A DNA stretch of 57,447 nt from Kordia sp. (GCF_022447245.1 NZ_JAKVBC010000035.1:1-57447); one strand, 5' to 3'. Counted from the first letter of the stretch, positions 46,492-55,962 are shown. Translations and numbers: made by a program. The notes: generated from the sequence alone by a model not told the origin.

Positions 46492-48696
46492 ATGAATAAG
46501 TTCTGTACAATATATCTTTCTGCTTGCCTGTTTGTTTTTATAACTGCTTGCTCAGAAAAAACGAATATTCAAACAAATAGAATAATGAATCCAGTCAAGA
46601 AGCCTAAATTTGAAACACCTATATCTACAGAAGTTGCACAAAAGAAAGCAGATTCTATTGTTGTATTAATGTCACTTGATGAAAAACTTGATTTGATAAA
46701 AGGACATAATAGCTTTTTTATTAAAGGTTATGAAAAATATGGAATTCCAAAAGTTTATTTATCAGATGCTTCACAAGGAGTACACATTCGTGAATCTTTT
46801 CTAGGGTTAGATTTATCAGATTACGCATTGCCAAAATCTGTGGCATTCCCAAATACTTTATGTTTAACAGCGACTTGGAACCCTAATTTAGCTCACGATT
46901 ATGCAAAGAGTATTGGAGAGGAATGCAGAGCAGGAGGAATTGGAGTACTACTAGGTCCAGGAATGAATATGTATAGAAATTCACAAAACGGACGAAATTT
47001 TGAGTACATGGGAGAAGATCCATATTTAGCAGCACGTGTAGTTGAACAATATGTAGTTGGTGTTCAAAATACTGGTGTTATTGCAACATTAAAACATTTT
47101 ATTGCAAATAATACAGATTATAGGCGTAGAGCTTCAAACTCAGTAGTAGATGAGAGAGCATTACACGAAATTTATATGCCAGCATTTAAATCGGGCGTAG
47201 ATGCTGGAGCGCAGGCTGTGATGACTTCTTACAACTTAATTAATGGAGAATGGGCTGGACAAAGTGATTTTGTAATCAATCATTTATTACGTGACGAACT
47301 CGGTTTTTCGAATCTAGTAATGTCAGATTGGTGGAGTATTAATGATTGTAAAGCTTTGATAAATTCTGGTCAGGATTTAGAAATGCCAGGAGGAGAATCC
47401 ATGACAAACTTAAAATCCTATGTTGAAAATGGAGAAGTAGCTATTGAGAAAATAGACTTGATGTGTATTAGAATCATTAAAACTCTTGCGCAGATGAATT
47501 TTTTGGATGCGCCAATTAAAGACAATTCTTATTTTGAAAAATTTGATCAACATGAACAAGTTGCATTACAAACGGCTCGTGAGGGAATTGTATTATTACG
47601 AAATGAAAATAATGTATTGCCAATTACTAAAGATAGCGACAAAAAGATACTATTGACAGGAATTTATATAGATGAAATCATTTATGGAGGTGGATCTGGT
47701 GAAGTAAAAGGATATAATAAAGTAACGATGTTAGATGCTTTACAAAAAGTATATCCAAATCTTACTTACAAATCTGAAGCAACAGATGAAGATTTAAAAG
47801 GTGCAGATGTAGTTATTGTAAGTGTTGGGACGTGGGATTGGGAAGGTTGTGACCGAAGATTTGCACTGACAACTGAACAAGAAGCATTGGTTCAAAAAGC
47901 TTCAACATTAAATAACAATACAATAGTTATCGTGAATTCTGGAGGAGGAATTCGAATGAACGATTGGAATCATGTCAAAGCAATTGTATACAATTGGTAT
48001 CCTGGGCAAATAGGGAATGTAGCACTTGCAGAAGTATTGACAGGAGTTACTAATCCAAGTGGAAAATTACCAATGACCATAGAAAAAGAATTCAGTGATT
48101 CTCCAGCATACGGATATGTATCAGAAGAAACCTCTTTTTTAAGTGATCATAAAAAATACTTAGATACAAGTATTCCTGAATCAGAATTGAATCGTTGGAG
48201 TTTTGATACAAGTATTGATGAAGCAAAAGATCTTTTATACGATGTAGAATATAAAGAAGGTGTATTGGTAGGTTATCGTTGGTACGACACTAAAAATATA
48301 ACGCCGTTGTTTCCATTTGGTCATGGTTTATCCTTTACAACATTCAAATTAGACGATGTACAACTTTCTTCTAACGAAATTGCAAAAAGCGAAACTCTAA
48401 AAGTTACGGTTGAAGTAGAAAATACTGGAAAAGTAAATGGAGCAACAACAATACAGCTTTATGTAGGTGAAGAAAAAGCAACGATTATACGTCCTGTAAA
48501 AGAATTGAAAGCCTTTAAAAAAGTATGGTTAAAAGCAGGAGAGAAGAAGTCGATAGATTTATATCTAGAACAAGACGCTTTTTCATATTGGAGTCCACAC
48601 ACAAAGAAATGGGAAACAAACGCTGGGAAATTTAATATATACATTGGGCAATCATCTGCAGCTATTGAGGCAGAAACTAAAGTAACAGTGCGTTAG
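46492..48696 (+). CDS. glycoside hydrolase family 3 lipoprotein (beta-glucosidase type)
   Basis: 734 residues. Lipoprotein signal (LSACLFVFITACSEK). GH3 N-terminal barrel: IPKVYLSDASQGVHI, LGPGMNMYRNSQNGRNFEYM and EDPYLAARVVEQYVVGVQNT, then TLKHFIANNTDYRRRASNSV; the nucleophile is Asp279 in LVMSDWWSIN. The C-terminal domain has REGIVLLRNENNVLPI, IIYGGGSGEVKG and YNWYPGQIGNVALAEVL; fibronectin-like end at 640-730 (FPFGHGLSFTTFKL). It would cut beta-glucosides in the periplasm or at the surface. Terminator follows. Confidence 0.93.
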   Translation: MNKFCTIYLSACLFVFITACSEKTNIQTNRIMNPVKKPKFETPISTEVAQKKADSIVVLMSLDEKLDLIKGHNSFFIKGYEKYGIPKVYLSDASQGVHIRESFLGLDLSDYALPKSVAFPNTLCLTATWNPNLAHDYAKSIGEECRAGGIGVLLGPGMNMYRNSQNGRNFEYMGEDPYLAARVVEQYVVGVQNTGVIATLKHFIANNTDYRRRASNSVVDERALHEIYMPAFKSGVDAGAQAVMTSYNLINGEWAGQSDFVINHLLRDELGFSNLVMSDWWSINDCKALINSGQDLEMPGGESMTNLKSYVENGEVAIEKIDLMCIRIIKTLAQMNFLDAPIKDNSYFEKFDQHEQVALQTAREGIVLLRNENNVLPITKDSDKKILLTGIYIDEIIYGGGSGEVKGYNKVTMLDALQKVYPNLTYKSEATDEDLKGADVVIVSVGTWDWEGCDRRFALTTEQEALVQKASTLNNNTIVIVNSGGGIRMNDWNHVKAIVYNWYPGQIGNVALAEVLTGVTNPSGKLPMTIEKEFSDSPAYGYVSEETSFLSDHKKYLDTSIPESELNRWSFDTSIDEAKDLLYDVEYKEGVLVGYRWYDTKNITPLFPFGHGLSFTTFKLDDVQLSSNEIAKSETLKVTVEVENTGKVNGATTIQLYVGEEKATIIRPVKELKAFKKVWLKAGEKKSIDLYLEQDAFSYWSPHTKKWETNAGKFNIYIGQSSAAIEAETKVTVR

Positions 48697-48725
48697 TAAT
48701 TACAGAAAAATAAATACATAGATTT

Positions 48726-48756
48726 AGGAATAGTGTAGCAGCTATTCCTTTTTTTA
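48726..48756 (+). terminator. terminator after GH3
   Basis: AGGAATAG (48726-48733) pairs with CTATTCCT (48742-48749), then T-run. Confidence 0.8.
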
Positions 48757-48887
48757 TAGATAATGCACAAGTAAGAATCCTTAAAATCCAAAGATTGAGG
48801 TTCTCTAACCTAAATTGGACATGCAAATGATACTACCAAATAAAAATAAAAAATGTGTGTATCAAAGTATAATGGAGAAATGTACAA

Positions 48888-50306
48888 TTACTTTAATTGA
48901 TCTTCTAAATTAGTGTCGTATATATTAGCAAAAGCATCTACAATATTACCACTGCGATCTGTGATAATAAGTTTATTGATGCTAATTAATGCAAAATCAC
49001 GAAGTACGTTCTCTCTTTTGCCTACACGGTATTGCCCACTTTCTGGAAATTCAAATTCTTTTACTTCTTTCTTCCAACGTTTATGATTTTCGTCTAAGCT
49101 GATACCTACAATATTCAAATTAGGATACTGTTTGTCAAGTGCTTTGATTTTTTTAGTAATCAAATACTTATGGCGTTTTTGAGACGAAGTCCAAAAGTAA
49201 AACAACGTTTTTCCACGTTTGGAATTCAAACGATTTACAGGAATGCGTGCATGTTTGTCATCATACACAAAGATTTGATTTGAAAAATTATTCCCAGATT
49301 GTAAACTCTTAATTCCATTGTGAAGACTGGTAATTTCTTCTTTTGATTTACTATCGGTTGCTACAGTTTGATACATTTTAAAGAACTCATTATTCTTTAT
49401 AATATCTTCTGTATTATTCCTAAAATACGAATACGCAGTATAACGAAGCAGTTCGTTTCGCAAATACGGATACGTTACTAAACTGTCAATAAGTTTCAAT
49501 TTATTTTTATTATACGTCAAAGAAGTATTCAAAGGTTTATTACCTTTCCAAGACTTCTGCAAGCATTCGCTGTACGAATAATTGTTGATATATTGCATAA
49601 TATATCGTGCATACGGACGATAATAACTCATCGTAGAATCGTTCATATCTACCTTTGACTTATACTTGTAAAAATTATCTGCAATTTTGAGAGTAGAATC
49701 TTCTTTCTTACGTCTGTAAAAGCTATTTTGATAGGTTTCACGATATCTAAAGTTTCGATATTGAATTGCTTTATCCGTAAATGTTTTAAAAGCTTTGGAA
49801 ATATTTGGATTCGCTGCCAAAAATTTACGCTGTTTTTCTAGTTTAATACCTTGAAGCGAATCTATTTTATTGAGAAATTGTTCACTATCTAATCTTGTAT
49901 ATTGATAAATTGGACGTTCATGACTGGCATTCAACAAATACAATTCAACATAAAAATTGTTTTTTTCAGCACCTTTTCCAGTAAAAACTAGCGATTCATC
50001 AAATTTAAAAGTATTCAAACGCAACAATAAACTGTCACCTTTTTCTAAATAGATATATTGATATTCTGGATAGTGATAAAATTTATACAATCCGTCTTTA
50101 TGGTTTTTCAATTTTGCCATAAAACGGTTGTTATCATCTAGCTTTAAGGAATCTACGAATTCGCCTTGGTGATAAAGAACCACATATTCATCACCTGGGT
50201 TTATAATTTCTCCACCAAAATAAACGACATCTTCTGCGCTTGTTTTCTTCGAGTCACTACAACCAAAGCAAATTAATATGAGTAATAATTGGGTAAAATA
50301 TTTCAT
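48888..50306 (-). CDS. thioredoxin-fold lipoprotein without CxxC
   Basis: 472 residues from ATG 50306; the open frame extends 11 codons upstream but MKYFTQLLLILICFGCSDSK is the lipoprotein signal. An Ig-like domain (DVVYFGGEIINPGDEYVVLY) is followed by a helical region, then a TlpA-like domain near the end: GKTLFYFWTSSQKRHKYLIT, NLNIVGISLDENHKRWKKEV and LRDFALISINKLIITDRSGN. The redox pair is replaced by SSQK. The architecture matches Bacteroidota TlpA-like proteins with DUF4369-type N-termini. Without cysteines it cannot be a classical disulfide reductase. Confidence 0.82.
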   Translation of the reverse strand: MKYFTQLLLILICFGCSDSKKTSAEDVVYFGGEIINPGDEYVVLYHQGEFVDSLKLDDNNRFMAKLKNHKDGLYKFYHYPEYQYIYLEKGDSLLLRLNTFKFDESLVFTGKGAEKNNFYVELYLLNASHERPIYQYTRLDSEQFLNKIDSLQGIKLEKQRKFLAANPNISKAFKTFTDKAIQYRNFRYRETYQNSFYRRKKEDSTLKIADNFYKYKSKVDMNDSTMSYYRPYARYIMQYINNYSYSECLQKSWKGNKPLNTSLTYNKNKLKLIDSLVTYPYLRNELLRYTAYSYFRNNTEDIIKNNEFFKMYQTVATDSKSKEEITSLHNGIKSLQSGNNFSNQIFVYDDKHARIPVNRLNSKRGKTLFYFWTSSQKRHKYLITKKIKALDKQYPNLNIVGISLDENHKRWKKEVKEFEFPESGQYRVGKRENVLRDFALISINKLIITDRSGNIVDAFANIYDTNLEDQLK

Positions 50307-50498
50307 AGCAATTTGGTCTCCACATTCCGATTTTAACAAAACTAACCATCACAAATGCAATACGGTGTTAATAGGCTGTTAAAAATATCTGTTAAAACGT
50401 TAAGACTAACCTAAGTAAAATTCGTTGTAAATCTTAGTAATATTCAATCTAATTCTTACTTTTGCGCAATATATAAAAAAGTTTAAAAAACGAAAAGA

Positions 50499-52130
50499 AT
50501 GTTATCTGTATCTAATCTATCAGTGCAATTTGGTAAACGTATCTTATTTGATGAAGTAAATACAACGTTTACAACAGGAAATTGCTATGGTGTTATCGGA
50601 GCTAATGGCGCTGGTAAATCCACTTTTTTAAAAATATTATCTGGAAAGATGGAACCTACTTCTGGGCACGTACATTTAGAGCCTGGCAAACGTATGTCTG
50701 TTTTAGAACAAGATCACTTTGCGTATGACGATCTTCCTGTATTAGAAACTGTAATTATGGGGAACAAACCTTTGTTTGCTATAAAAAAGGAGATGGATGA
50801 AATTTATGCAAAAGTAGATTTTTCAGATAAAGATGGAGAACGCGTTGGAGAGTTGCAAATTGAATTTGAAGAAATGAATGGATGGAATGCCGACTCTGAT
50901 GCAGCAGCTTTGTTATCAAACTTAGGAATTTCAGAAGCCAATCATTATTCGTTGATGAACGAATTGGATGGTAAACAAAAAGTACGTGTGTTATTGGCAC
51001 AAGCACTTTTTGGAAATCCTGATGTGTTGATTATGGATGAGCCTACGAACGACTTAGACTTTGAAACAATTGCTTGGTTAGAAAATTTCTTAGCAAACTA
51101 TGACAATTGTGTTATTGTGGTTTCGCATGATAGACACTTTTTAGATGCAGTTTGTACACATATTTCAGATATTGATTTCGCAAAAATAAATCACTACAGT
51201 GGTAATTATACATTTTGGTACGAAAGTAGCCAGCTAGCGGCAAGACAACGTGCGCAACAAAACAAAAAGGCAGAAGAGAAAGCAAAAGAATTGCAAGAAT
51301 TCATTCAACGATTTAGTGCGAATGTGGCAAAATCCAAGCAGGCGACTTCTCGTAAAAAAATGTTAGAGCGATTGAAAGTAGAAGATATCAAGCCTTCTAG
51401 CCGTCGTTATCCTGCAATTATATTTGATAGAGATCGTGAAGCTGGAGATCAAATTTTAAATGTAGAAGGCTTAAAAGCTAGTGTTGATGGCGAAATATTA
51501 TTTCAAAACATTGATATCAACTTGGCAAAAGGAGATAAAGTTGCGGTTATATCTAAAAACTCACGTGCTACTACTGCTTTCTATCAAGCTATTAACGGTA
51601 AAATTGAAGCTGACGCAGGAACGTACAAATGGGGAATTACCACATCGCAATCGTATTTACCAGTTGATAACTCAGAATATTTTGACAACGACTTAACATT
51701 GGTTGATTGGTTACGTCAATGGGCAACAACCGAAGAAGAAAGAGAAGAAGTATACGTTCGTGGATTCTTAGGAAAAATGATTTTCAGTGGAGAAGAAGCG
51801 TTAAAAACAGCACGTGTACTTTCTGGAGGAGAAAAAGTTCGTTGTATGTTATCGCGCATGATGATGATGAGAGCAAACGTTTTAATGCTTGATGAACCAA
51901 CAAACCACTTGGACTTAGAAAGTATTACAGCATTCAACAACTCTTTAAAAAACTTCAAAGGAACAGTGTTATTTACAACGCACGATCATGAGTTTGCACA
52001 AACTGTTGCCAACAGAATCATTGAATTGACGCCAACAGGAGTTATCGACAGATATTTAACGTTTGATGATTATATGAACGATAAAAAAATCAAAGAGCAA
52101 CGTGAAAAAATGTACAGCGTAGGTGTATAA
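50499..52130 (+). CDS. ABC-F family ATPase (YbiT/Ettl type)
   Basis: 543 residues, two ATPase domains without membrane segments. Domain 1: YGVIGANGAGKSTFLKILSG, LDGKQKVRVLLAQALFGNPD and VLIMDEPTNDLDFETIAWL. Linker: KAEEKAKELQEFIQRFSANV, KQATSRKKMLERLKVE. Domain 2: KVAVISKNSRATTAFYQAIN, where the P-loop lysine is absent, then LSGGEKVRCMLSRMM and LMLDEPTNHLDLES. ABC-F proteins bind ribosomes at the E site. This group is of the YbiT kind, not an antibiotic-resistance type as far as seen. TACTTTTG at 50457-50464 is a candidate -7. Confidence 0.93.
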   Translation: MLSVSNLSVQFGKRILFDEVNTTFTTGNCYGVIGANGAGKSTFLKILSGKMEPTSGHVHLEPGKRMSVLEQDHFAYDDLPVLETVIMGNKPLFAIKKEMDEIYAKVDFSDKDGERVGELQIEFEEMNGWNADSDAAALLSNLGISEANHYSLMNELDGKQKVRVLLAQALFGNPDVLIMDEPTNDLDFETIAWLENFLANYDNCVIVVSHDRHFLDAVCTHISDIDFAKINHYSGNYTFWYESSQLAARQRAQQNKKAEEKAKELQEFIQRFSANVAKSKQATSRKKMLERLKVEDIKPSSRRYPAIIFDRDREAGDQILNVEGLKASVDGEILFQNIDINLAKGDKVAVISKNSRATTAFYQAINGKIEADAGTYKWGITTSQSYLPVDNSEYFDNDLTLVDWLRQWATTEEEREEVYVRGFLGKMIFSGEEALKTARVLSGGEKVRCMLSRMMMMRANVLMLDEPTNHLDLESITAFNNSLKNFKGTVLFTTHDHEFAQTVANRIIELTPTGVIDRYLTFDDYMNDKKIKEQREKMYSVGV

Positions 52131-52150
52131 TTCACAAAAACTATATCATT

Positions 52151-52187
52151 AAAAAGTCCCTTGAAATTGTTTCAAGGGACTTTTTTT
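52151..52187 (+). terminator. terminator after ABC-F gene
   Basis: AAAGTCCCTTGAAA and TTTCAAGGGACTTT pair perfectly around TTG, then T-run. Confidence 0.9.
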
Positions 52188-52204
52188 GTTTCTAACTTCT
52201 TAGT

Positions 52205-52399
52205 TTACAGGAATAAATAGAAACTATTGTTTGTATAGTCACAAGTGTGTGTTTCTGGTGGAGGCGGACATTGTAACGTACAAAATACTGAACATAAATT
52301 GGATGTTCTACTAGTTTCACCTTTTAATTCCTCAGCTCCTAAATTTGAAACTGCCTTTTTGGAAAGCTGTAATGATTTTACATTTCTTTTTGTTGTTAT
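52205..52399 (-). pseudogene. lanthipeptide-like precursor with ATA in place of ATG
   Basis: The natural start would be at 52399, but the codon is ATA. From there the frame runs TTKRNVKSLQLSKKAVSNLG, AEELKG, then a core ETSRTSNLCSVFCTLQCPPP, PETHTCDYTNNSFYLFL to the TAA at 52205. The leader is regular (KSLQLSKKAVSNL), ending in KG. The core has four Cys and several Ser/Thr. No ATG, GTG or TTG opens it upstream in frame. One G-to-A change could have inactivated it, or ATA could be used weakly. Confidence 0.55.
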
Positions 52400-52648
52400 T
52401 AAAAGATTTATGGTTTTTAACTTTCTTTAGATTAAGTAGTTAAAAGATAAAAAAAAGAAATATAAGTTACATTTTATAGATTTCGATATGTATGTAGTAT
52501 TGGTGTGTCAAATAAATATTGACAAAAGCACACATATATCTATAGAAAATTCACTGTAACAAGTAAGGATAGTGTGTATGAAGTTTGTTAAAGTGATGGA
52601 TTGACTTCAACTTTAAAATATAAAAATATATTTTTTCAGATAGTGATT

Positions 52649-52801
52649 TTAAGGAAGTCTACAAATTCCACTATAACACTTATAAGGATAGTCACAAGGC
52701 TTATCATCTGTGCAGAAGCGCGGCAAACCTCCAACAATGTTTCGTTGTCCTTTTTTATTAATAAAACTAAATCCGTCAAGATTTGAAATTTTATCTAACA
52801 T
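52649..52801 (-). CDS. 50-residue Gly-Gly leader peptide with four-Cys core
   Basis: From ATG 52801: MLDKISNLDGFSFINKKGQR, NIVGG, then a 25-residue core LPRFCTDDKPCDYPYKCYSG ICRLP. The Gly-Gly site is at residues 24-25. The core has Cys spacing C-x5-C-x5-C-x4-C, a disulfide-type pattern as in small knottin-like toxins, so it is more like a class II bacteriocin/defensin-like peptide than a lanthipeptide, though Thr/Ser are also present. It is intact, too short for most gene finders, and no transporter is close. Confidence 0.6.
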   Translation of the reverse strand: MLDKISNLDGFSFINKKGQRNIVGGLPRFCTDDKPCDYPYKCYSGICRLP

Positions 52802-52873
52802 AACTTACTTTTTTTCATGAGGTTTAAAAGTACAAAAAAAATATGTATAAAAAAGTAAGTTTATTCTTTATTC

Positions 52874-53239
52874 TTATCTGTATGCTTGTAGTTTTAAAAT
52901 GCCTGAATTTGCGTAAAGTATTTTATGTCGAATGTAGTATTGCTCGCCATCTAAAATTAATATTGTGTCATCTCCAATAGTCTCAATACTCCAAATGTCT
53001 TTTTCAATCTATCTTTTCTCGTTCCCACATCGTGTATGTCTTGGAAGTGGTAAGCTAAATGATTGATTGCAGTTGAGTTTAAATTGAAAATTACCTTTTT
53101 TATATCTTTTAATATAGGAAAAGATAATATGATTATCAGAGCTAGAAGTTTTATACCAAGTGTAATCTACTAATTTTTCTGTGTTGATTTGACCAAAAGC
53201 AAAAGTGCTGAAAAATAGTAAAATATAATGTAATTTCAT
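52874..53239 (-). pseudogene. small secreted protein, two frameshifts
   Basis: The start has a signal (KLHYILLFFSTFAFGQ), then INTEKLVDYTWYKTSSSDNH and FQFKLNCNQSFSLPLP; the reading shifts to YTMWEREKI and again to EKDIWSIETIGDDTILILDG then EQYYIRHKILYANSG, ending KLQAYR at 52876. About 120 residues. No family recognised, though GDDTILILDGEQYY is like small lipocalin-type proteins. Confidence 0.55.
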
Positions 53240-53372
53240 GGACTATCTGAACACAAAAATAACACCAAGAATTATCAAATAACTCATATAGAAAAGTAAA
53301 TTATGATTTGTCACTATGAGGAGTTTACGACGCGTTAGTCTGTTTCCAATAAAAATCGTATTTTCTTGGAAT

Positions 53373-53400
53373 AAGATTGCTTCACTACGTTTTCAATGAC
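53373..53400. repeat. intergenic repeat (AAGATTGCTTC family)
   Basis: AAGATTGCTTCACTACGTTT then TCAATGAC. Same family as 56071-56143. Common in intergenic DNA of this order; function unknown. Confidence 0.55.
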
Positions 53401-53423
53401 GAATCAAAAATAATTCAATTAAA

Positions 53424-53456
53424 AAAACGCTTCCTACAATGACAAGAAGCGTTTTA
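53424..53456 (-). terminator. terminator of pheT
   Basis: On the minus strand AAAACGCTTC (53455-53446) pairs with GAAGCGTTTT (53433-53424), with a T-run after. Confidence 0.8.
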
Positions 53457-53470
53457 AATATTATATTTTG

Positions 53471-53500
53471 AGTACAGTGAACGGAGTCGAAGTGTACAGT
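53471..53500. repeat. intergenic repeat (CGGAGTCGAAGTG core)
   Basis: AGTACAGTGAACGGAGTCGA then AGTGTACAGT. Same core as 38485-38510, directly before the pheT stop. Confidence 0.5.
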
Positions 53501-53506
53501 AAAAAG

Positions 53507-55939
53507 TTATCTCAATTCAGCACCTAATTGTTTCTCAAAGCTTTGCTGTAACTTGTTCATGATCTTGTCAATTTGTTTGTCTGTCAAGGTTTTATGTTCG
53601 TCTTGAAGTGTAAAACTTACAGCATAACTCTTCTTTCCTTGCGGTAAATTATCACCTTGATATACATCAAACAAGTTTACTTCTTTCAATAAATTGCGTT
53701 CACTTTGTTTGGCAATATTATGAATTTCAGCAAAGGTTGTTTTTTCATCAATTAATAAAGCGAAATCTCTACGAACTTTAGGAAATTTAGGAATGTCCTT
53801 GAATTTTATTTTTCTATTTTTTACAACCTGAATTACATTGTCCCAGTTAAAGTCAGCGTAAATTACTTGTTGTTTGATATCGAAAGATTTGGCAACTTTA
53901 CGTTTTACAATCCCGAAGTCAACCAATTTAATTTTTCCTAAACTCAAGCTAATTCCTTCCGAAAATAAATCGTTCTTCACGGGAGCAACTTTTAGTGAGT
54001 TGATACCCAAACGCGATAAAATAGTCATTACAATTCCTTTAGCGTAGAAAAAGTTCGTGACAACAGGTTTGTTTTGCGTCCAAGTTTCTGCATTCGTGTT
54101 TCCTGTGATGAATATAGACAAATGCTTATGTTCTTCACGGTTTTCTTCACTGTATGCATGATAGGTTTTTCCAAATTCGAATAATTTTAAATCACCATTT
54201 TTTCGGTTGATATTATGCGAAATTGATTCCAATCCAGAGAATAATAATGATTGTCGCATTACGGATAAATCGTTACTCAACGGATTCAACATCGTAACAT
54301 TATGTTCTGCTTTTAACTGTTCTGAAAGTTCAATGTAAGAAGCATTTGTCAATGAGTTTGACATCATTTCATAGAATCCTTGAGATACTAGTTGATTTGC
54401 CACTACATTTTGCAACTTATAATCTTCAAATCGTGATGTGTTTGAAATAGAAGTATGCCACTTTTCATCAAATTTGATATTGTTGTAGCCATACACACGT
54501 AATATTTCTTCAATTACATCAGCTTCACGTTGTACATCAACTCTGTAAGCAGGAATCGTCAATCCTAATCCAGCATCTGTTACTGAGTTAATTTTAATCT
54601 CTAATGATGATAAAATATTTTTGATTGTTTCTCTCGGTAATTCTTCTCCAATTATTTTGGTGATGTTTTCAAAAGAAACACGTACTTGAAAATCTTCAAT
54701 TTTAGTTGGGTAACTATCAGAAACATCACTTGTAATTTCTCCACCAGCCAATTCTTGAATCAATAGTGCAGCTCTTTTTAATGCATATTTTGTAATGTTT
54801 GGATCAATTCCACGCTCAAAACGGAATGAAGCATCTGTATTCAATGCGTGACGTTTCGCTGTTTTACGCACAGAAATAGGATTGAAATATGCACTTTCTA
54901 AGAAAACATTTGTAGTATTTTCAGTAACACCAGATTTTAATCCACCAAAAACACCTGCAATACATAACGGTTTTTCAGCATCACAAATCATTAAATCATC
55001 CTCATGTAATTCACGTTCAACTTCATCTAAAGTTGTGAATTTTGTTCCAGCTTCTAATGTTTTTACAATGATTTTGTTTCCAGAAATAAAATTCGCATCA
55101 AAGGCGTGTAATGGTTGTCCTAATTCGTGTAAGACATAATTAGTGACATCAACCACATTGTTTTTTGGAGTCAACCCTATCGCTTTCAAACGATGTTGCA
55201 ACCATTCAGGAGAAGGTTTTACTTGAACTCTAGAGATTGTCACACCACAATAACGAGGCGCTAAGGTTTTATCTTCAACCTCTACATCGATTTTTAAAGT
55301 TCTGTTATCGACTCTAAAACTACTTGTAGAAGGTGTAATCAATTCTAAGTTGGTATCTTGTTGCAATAAACCAGCTTTTAGATCTCTAGCAACTCCGTGA
55401 TGACTCATCGCATCAGCTCTGTTTGGCGTCAATCCAATTTCAAACACCATATCATTTTCAATATCAAATACTTCACTTGCTGGTGTTCCAGGAACGAGTT
55501 CTTCATCTAAAATCATAATTCCATCATGACTTTCTCCTAAGCCAAGTTCATCTTCAGCACAGATCATTCCGTTAGAAACTTCGCCACGAATTTTCCCTTT
55601 CTTGATTTTAAAGCCTTTTCCTTCAGCATCATATAAAGTGGTTCCTACTGTGGCAACGGGTACTTTTTGTCCTGCAGCAACATTTGGTGCGCCACAAACA
55701 ATTTGTACAGGTTCTCCATTTCCTAAATCAACGGTAGTTACTTTTAAGCGATCTGCGTTTGGATGTTGTACACAGGTTAAGACATGTCCAATAACGATGC
55801 CTTCCAATCCACCTTGTACAGATTCGTATTTTTCGATGCCTTCAACTTCTAACCCTAAATCCGTTAAAAGATCACCTGTTTTTTCTGCTTCCCAATCAAG
55901 TTGAATAAATTGCTTTACCCAATTGTATGATATTTTCAT
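53507..55939 (-). CDS. pheT: phenylalanine--tRNA ligase beta subunit
   Basis: 810 residues, full length. Order: B1 (MKISYNWVKQFIQLDWEAEK), EMAP/OB-fold (IVIGHVLTCVQHPNADRLKV), B3/B4 with CGAPNVAAGQKVPVATVG, NGMICAEDELGLGESHDGIM, GLTPNRADAMSHHGVARDLK, B5 VDVTNYVLHELGQPLHAFDA, the FIRST-like region LESAYFNPISVRKTAKRHAL and NTDASFRFERGID, and the C-terminal anticodon-like domain (FPKVRRDFALLIDE, FTLQDEHKTLTDKQIDKIM). It makes the alpha2beta2 enzyme with PheS, which is not in this window. Its promoter lies at 55963-55992. Confidence 0.98.
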   Translation of the reverse strand: MKISYNWVKQFIQLDWEAEKTGDLLTDLGLEVEGIEKYESVQGGLEGIVIGHVLTCVQHPNADRLKVTTVDLGNGEPVQIVCGAPNVAAGQKVPVATVGTTLYDAEGKGFKIKKGKIRGEVSNGMICAEDELGLGESHDGIMILDEELVPGTPASEVFDIENDMVFEIGLTPNRADAMSHHGVARDLKAGLLQQDTNLELITPSTSSFRVDNRTLKIDVEVEDKTLAPRYCGVTISRVQVKPSPEWLQHRLKAIGLTPKNNVVDVTNYVLHELGQPLHAFDANFISGNKIIVKTLEAGTKFTTLDEVERELHEDDLMICDAEKPLCIAGVFGGLKSGVTENTTNVFLESAYFNPISVRKTAKRHALNTDASFRFERGIDPNITKYALKRAALLIQELAGGEITSDVSDSYPTKIEDFQVRVSFENITKIIGEELPRETIKNILSSLEIKINSVTDAGLGLTIPAYRVDVQREADVIEEILRVYGYNNIKFDEKWHTSISNTSRFEDYKLQNVVANQLVSQGFYEMMSNSLTNASYIELSEQLKAEHNVTMLNPLSNDLSVMRQSLLFSGLESISHNINRKNGDLKLFEFGKTYHAYSEENREEHKHLSIFITGNTNAETWTQNKPVVTNFFYAKGIVMTILSRLGINSLKVAPVKNDLFSEGISLSLGKIKLVDFGIVKRKVAKSFDIKQQVIYADFNWDNVIQVVKNRKIKFKDIPKFPKVRRDFALLIDEKTTFAEIHNIAKQSERNLLKEVNLFDVYQGDNLPQGKKSYAVSFTLQDEHKTLTDKQIDKIMNKLQQSFEKQLGAELR

Positions 55940-55962
55940 TCGTATAAGTATTGAATAGTCCG

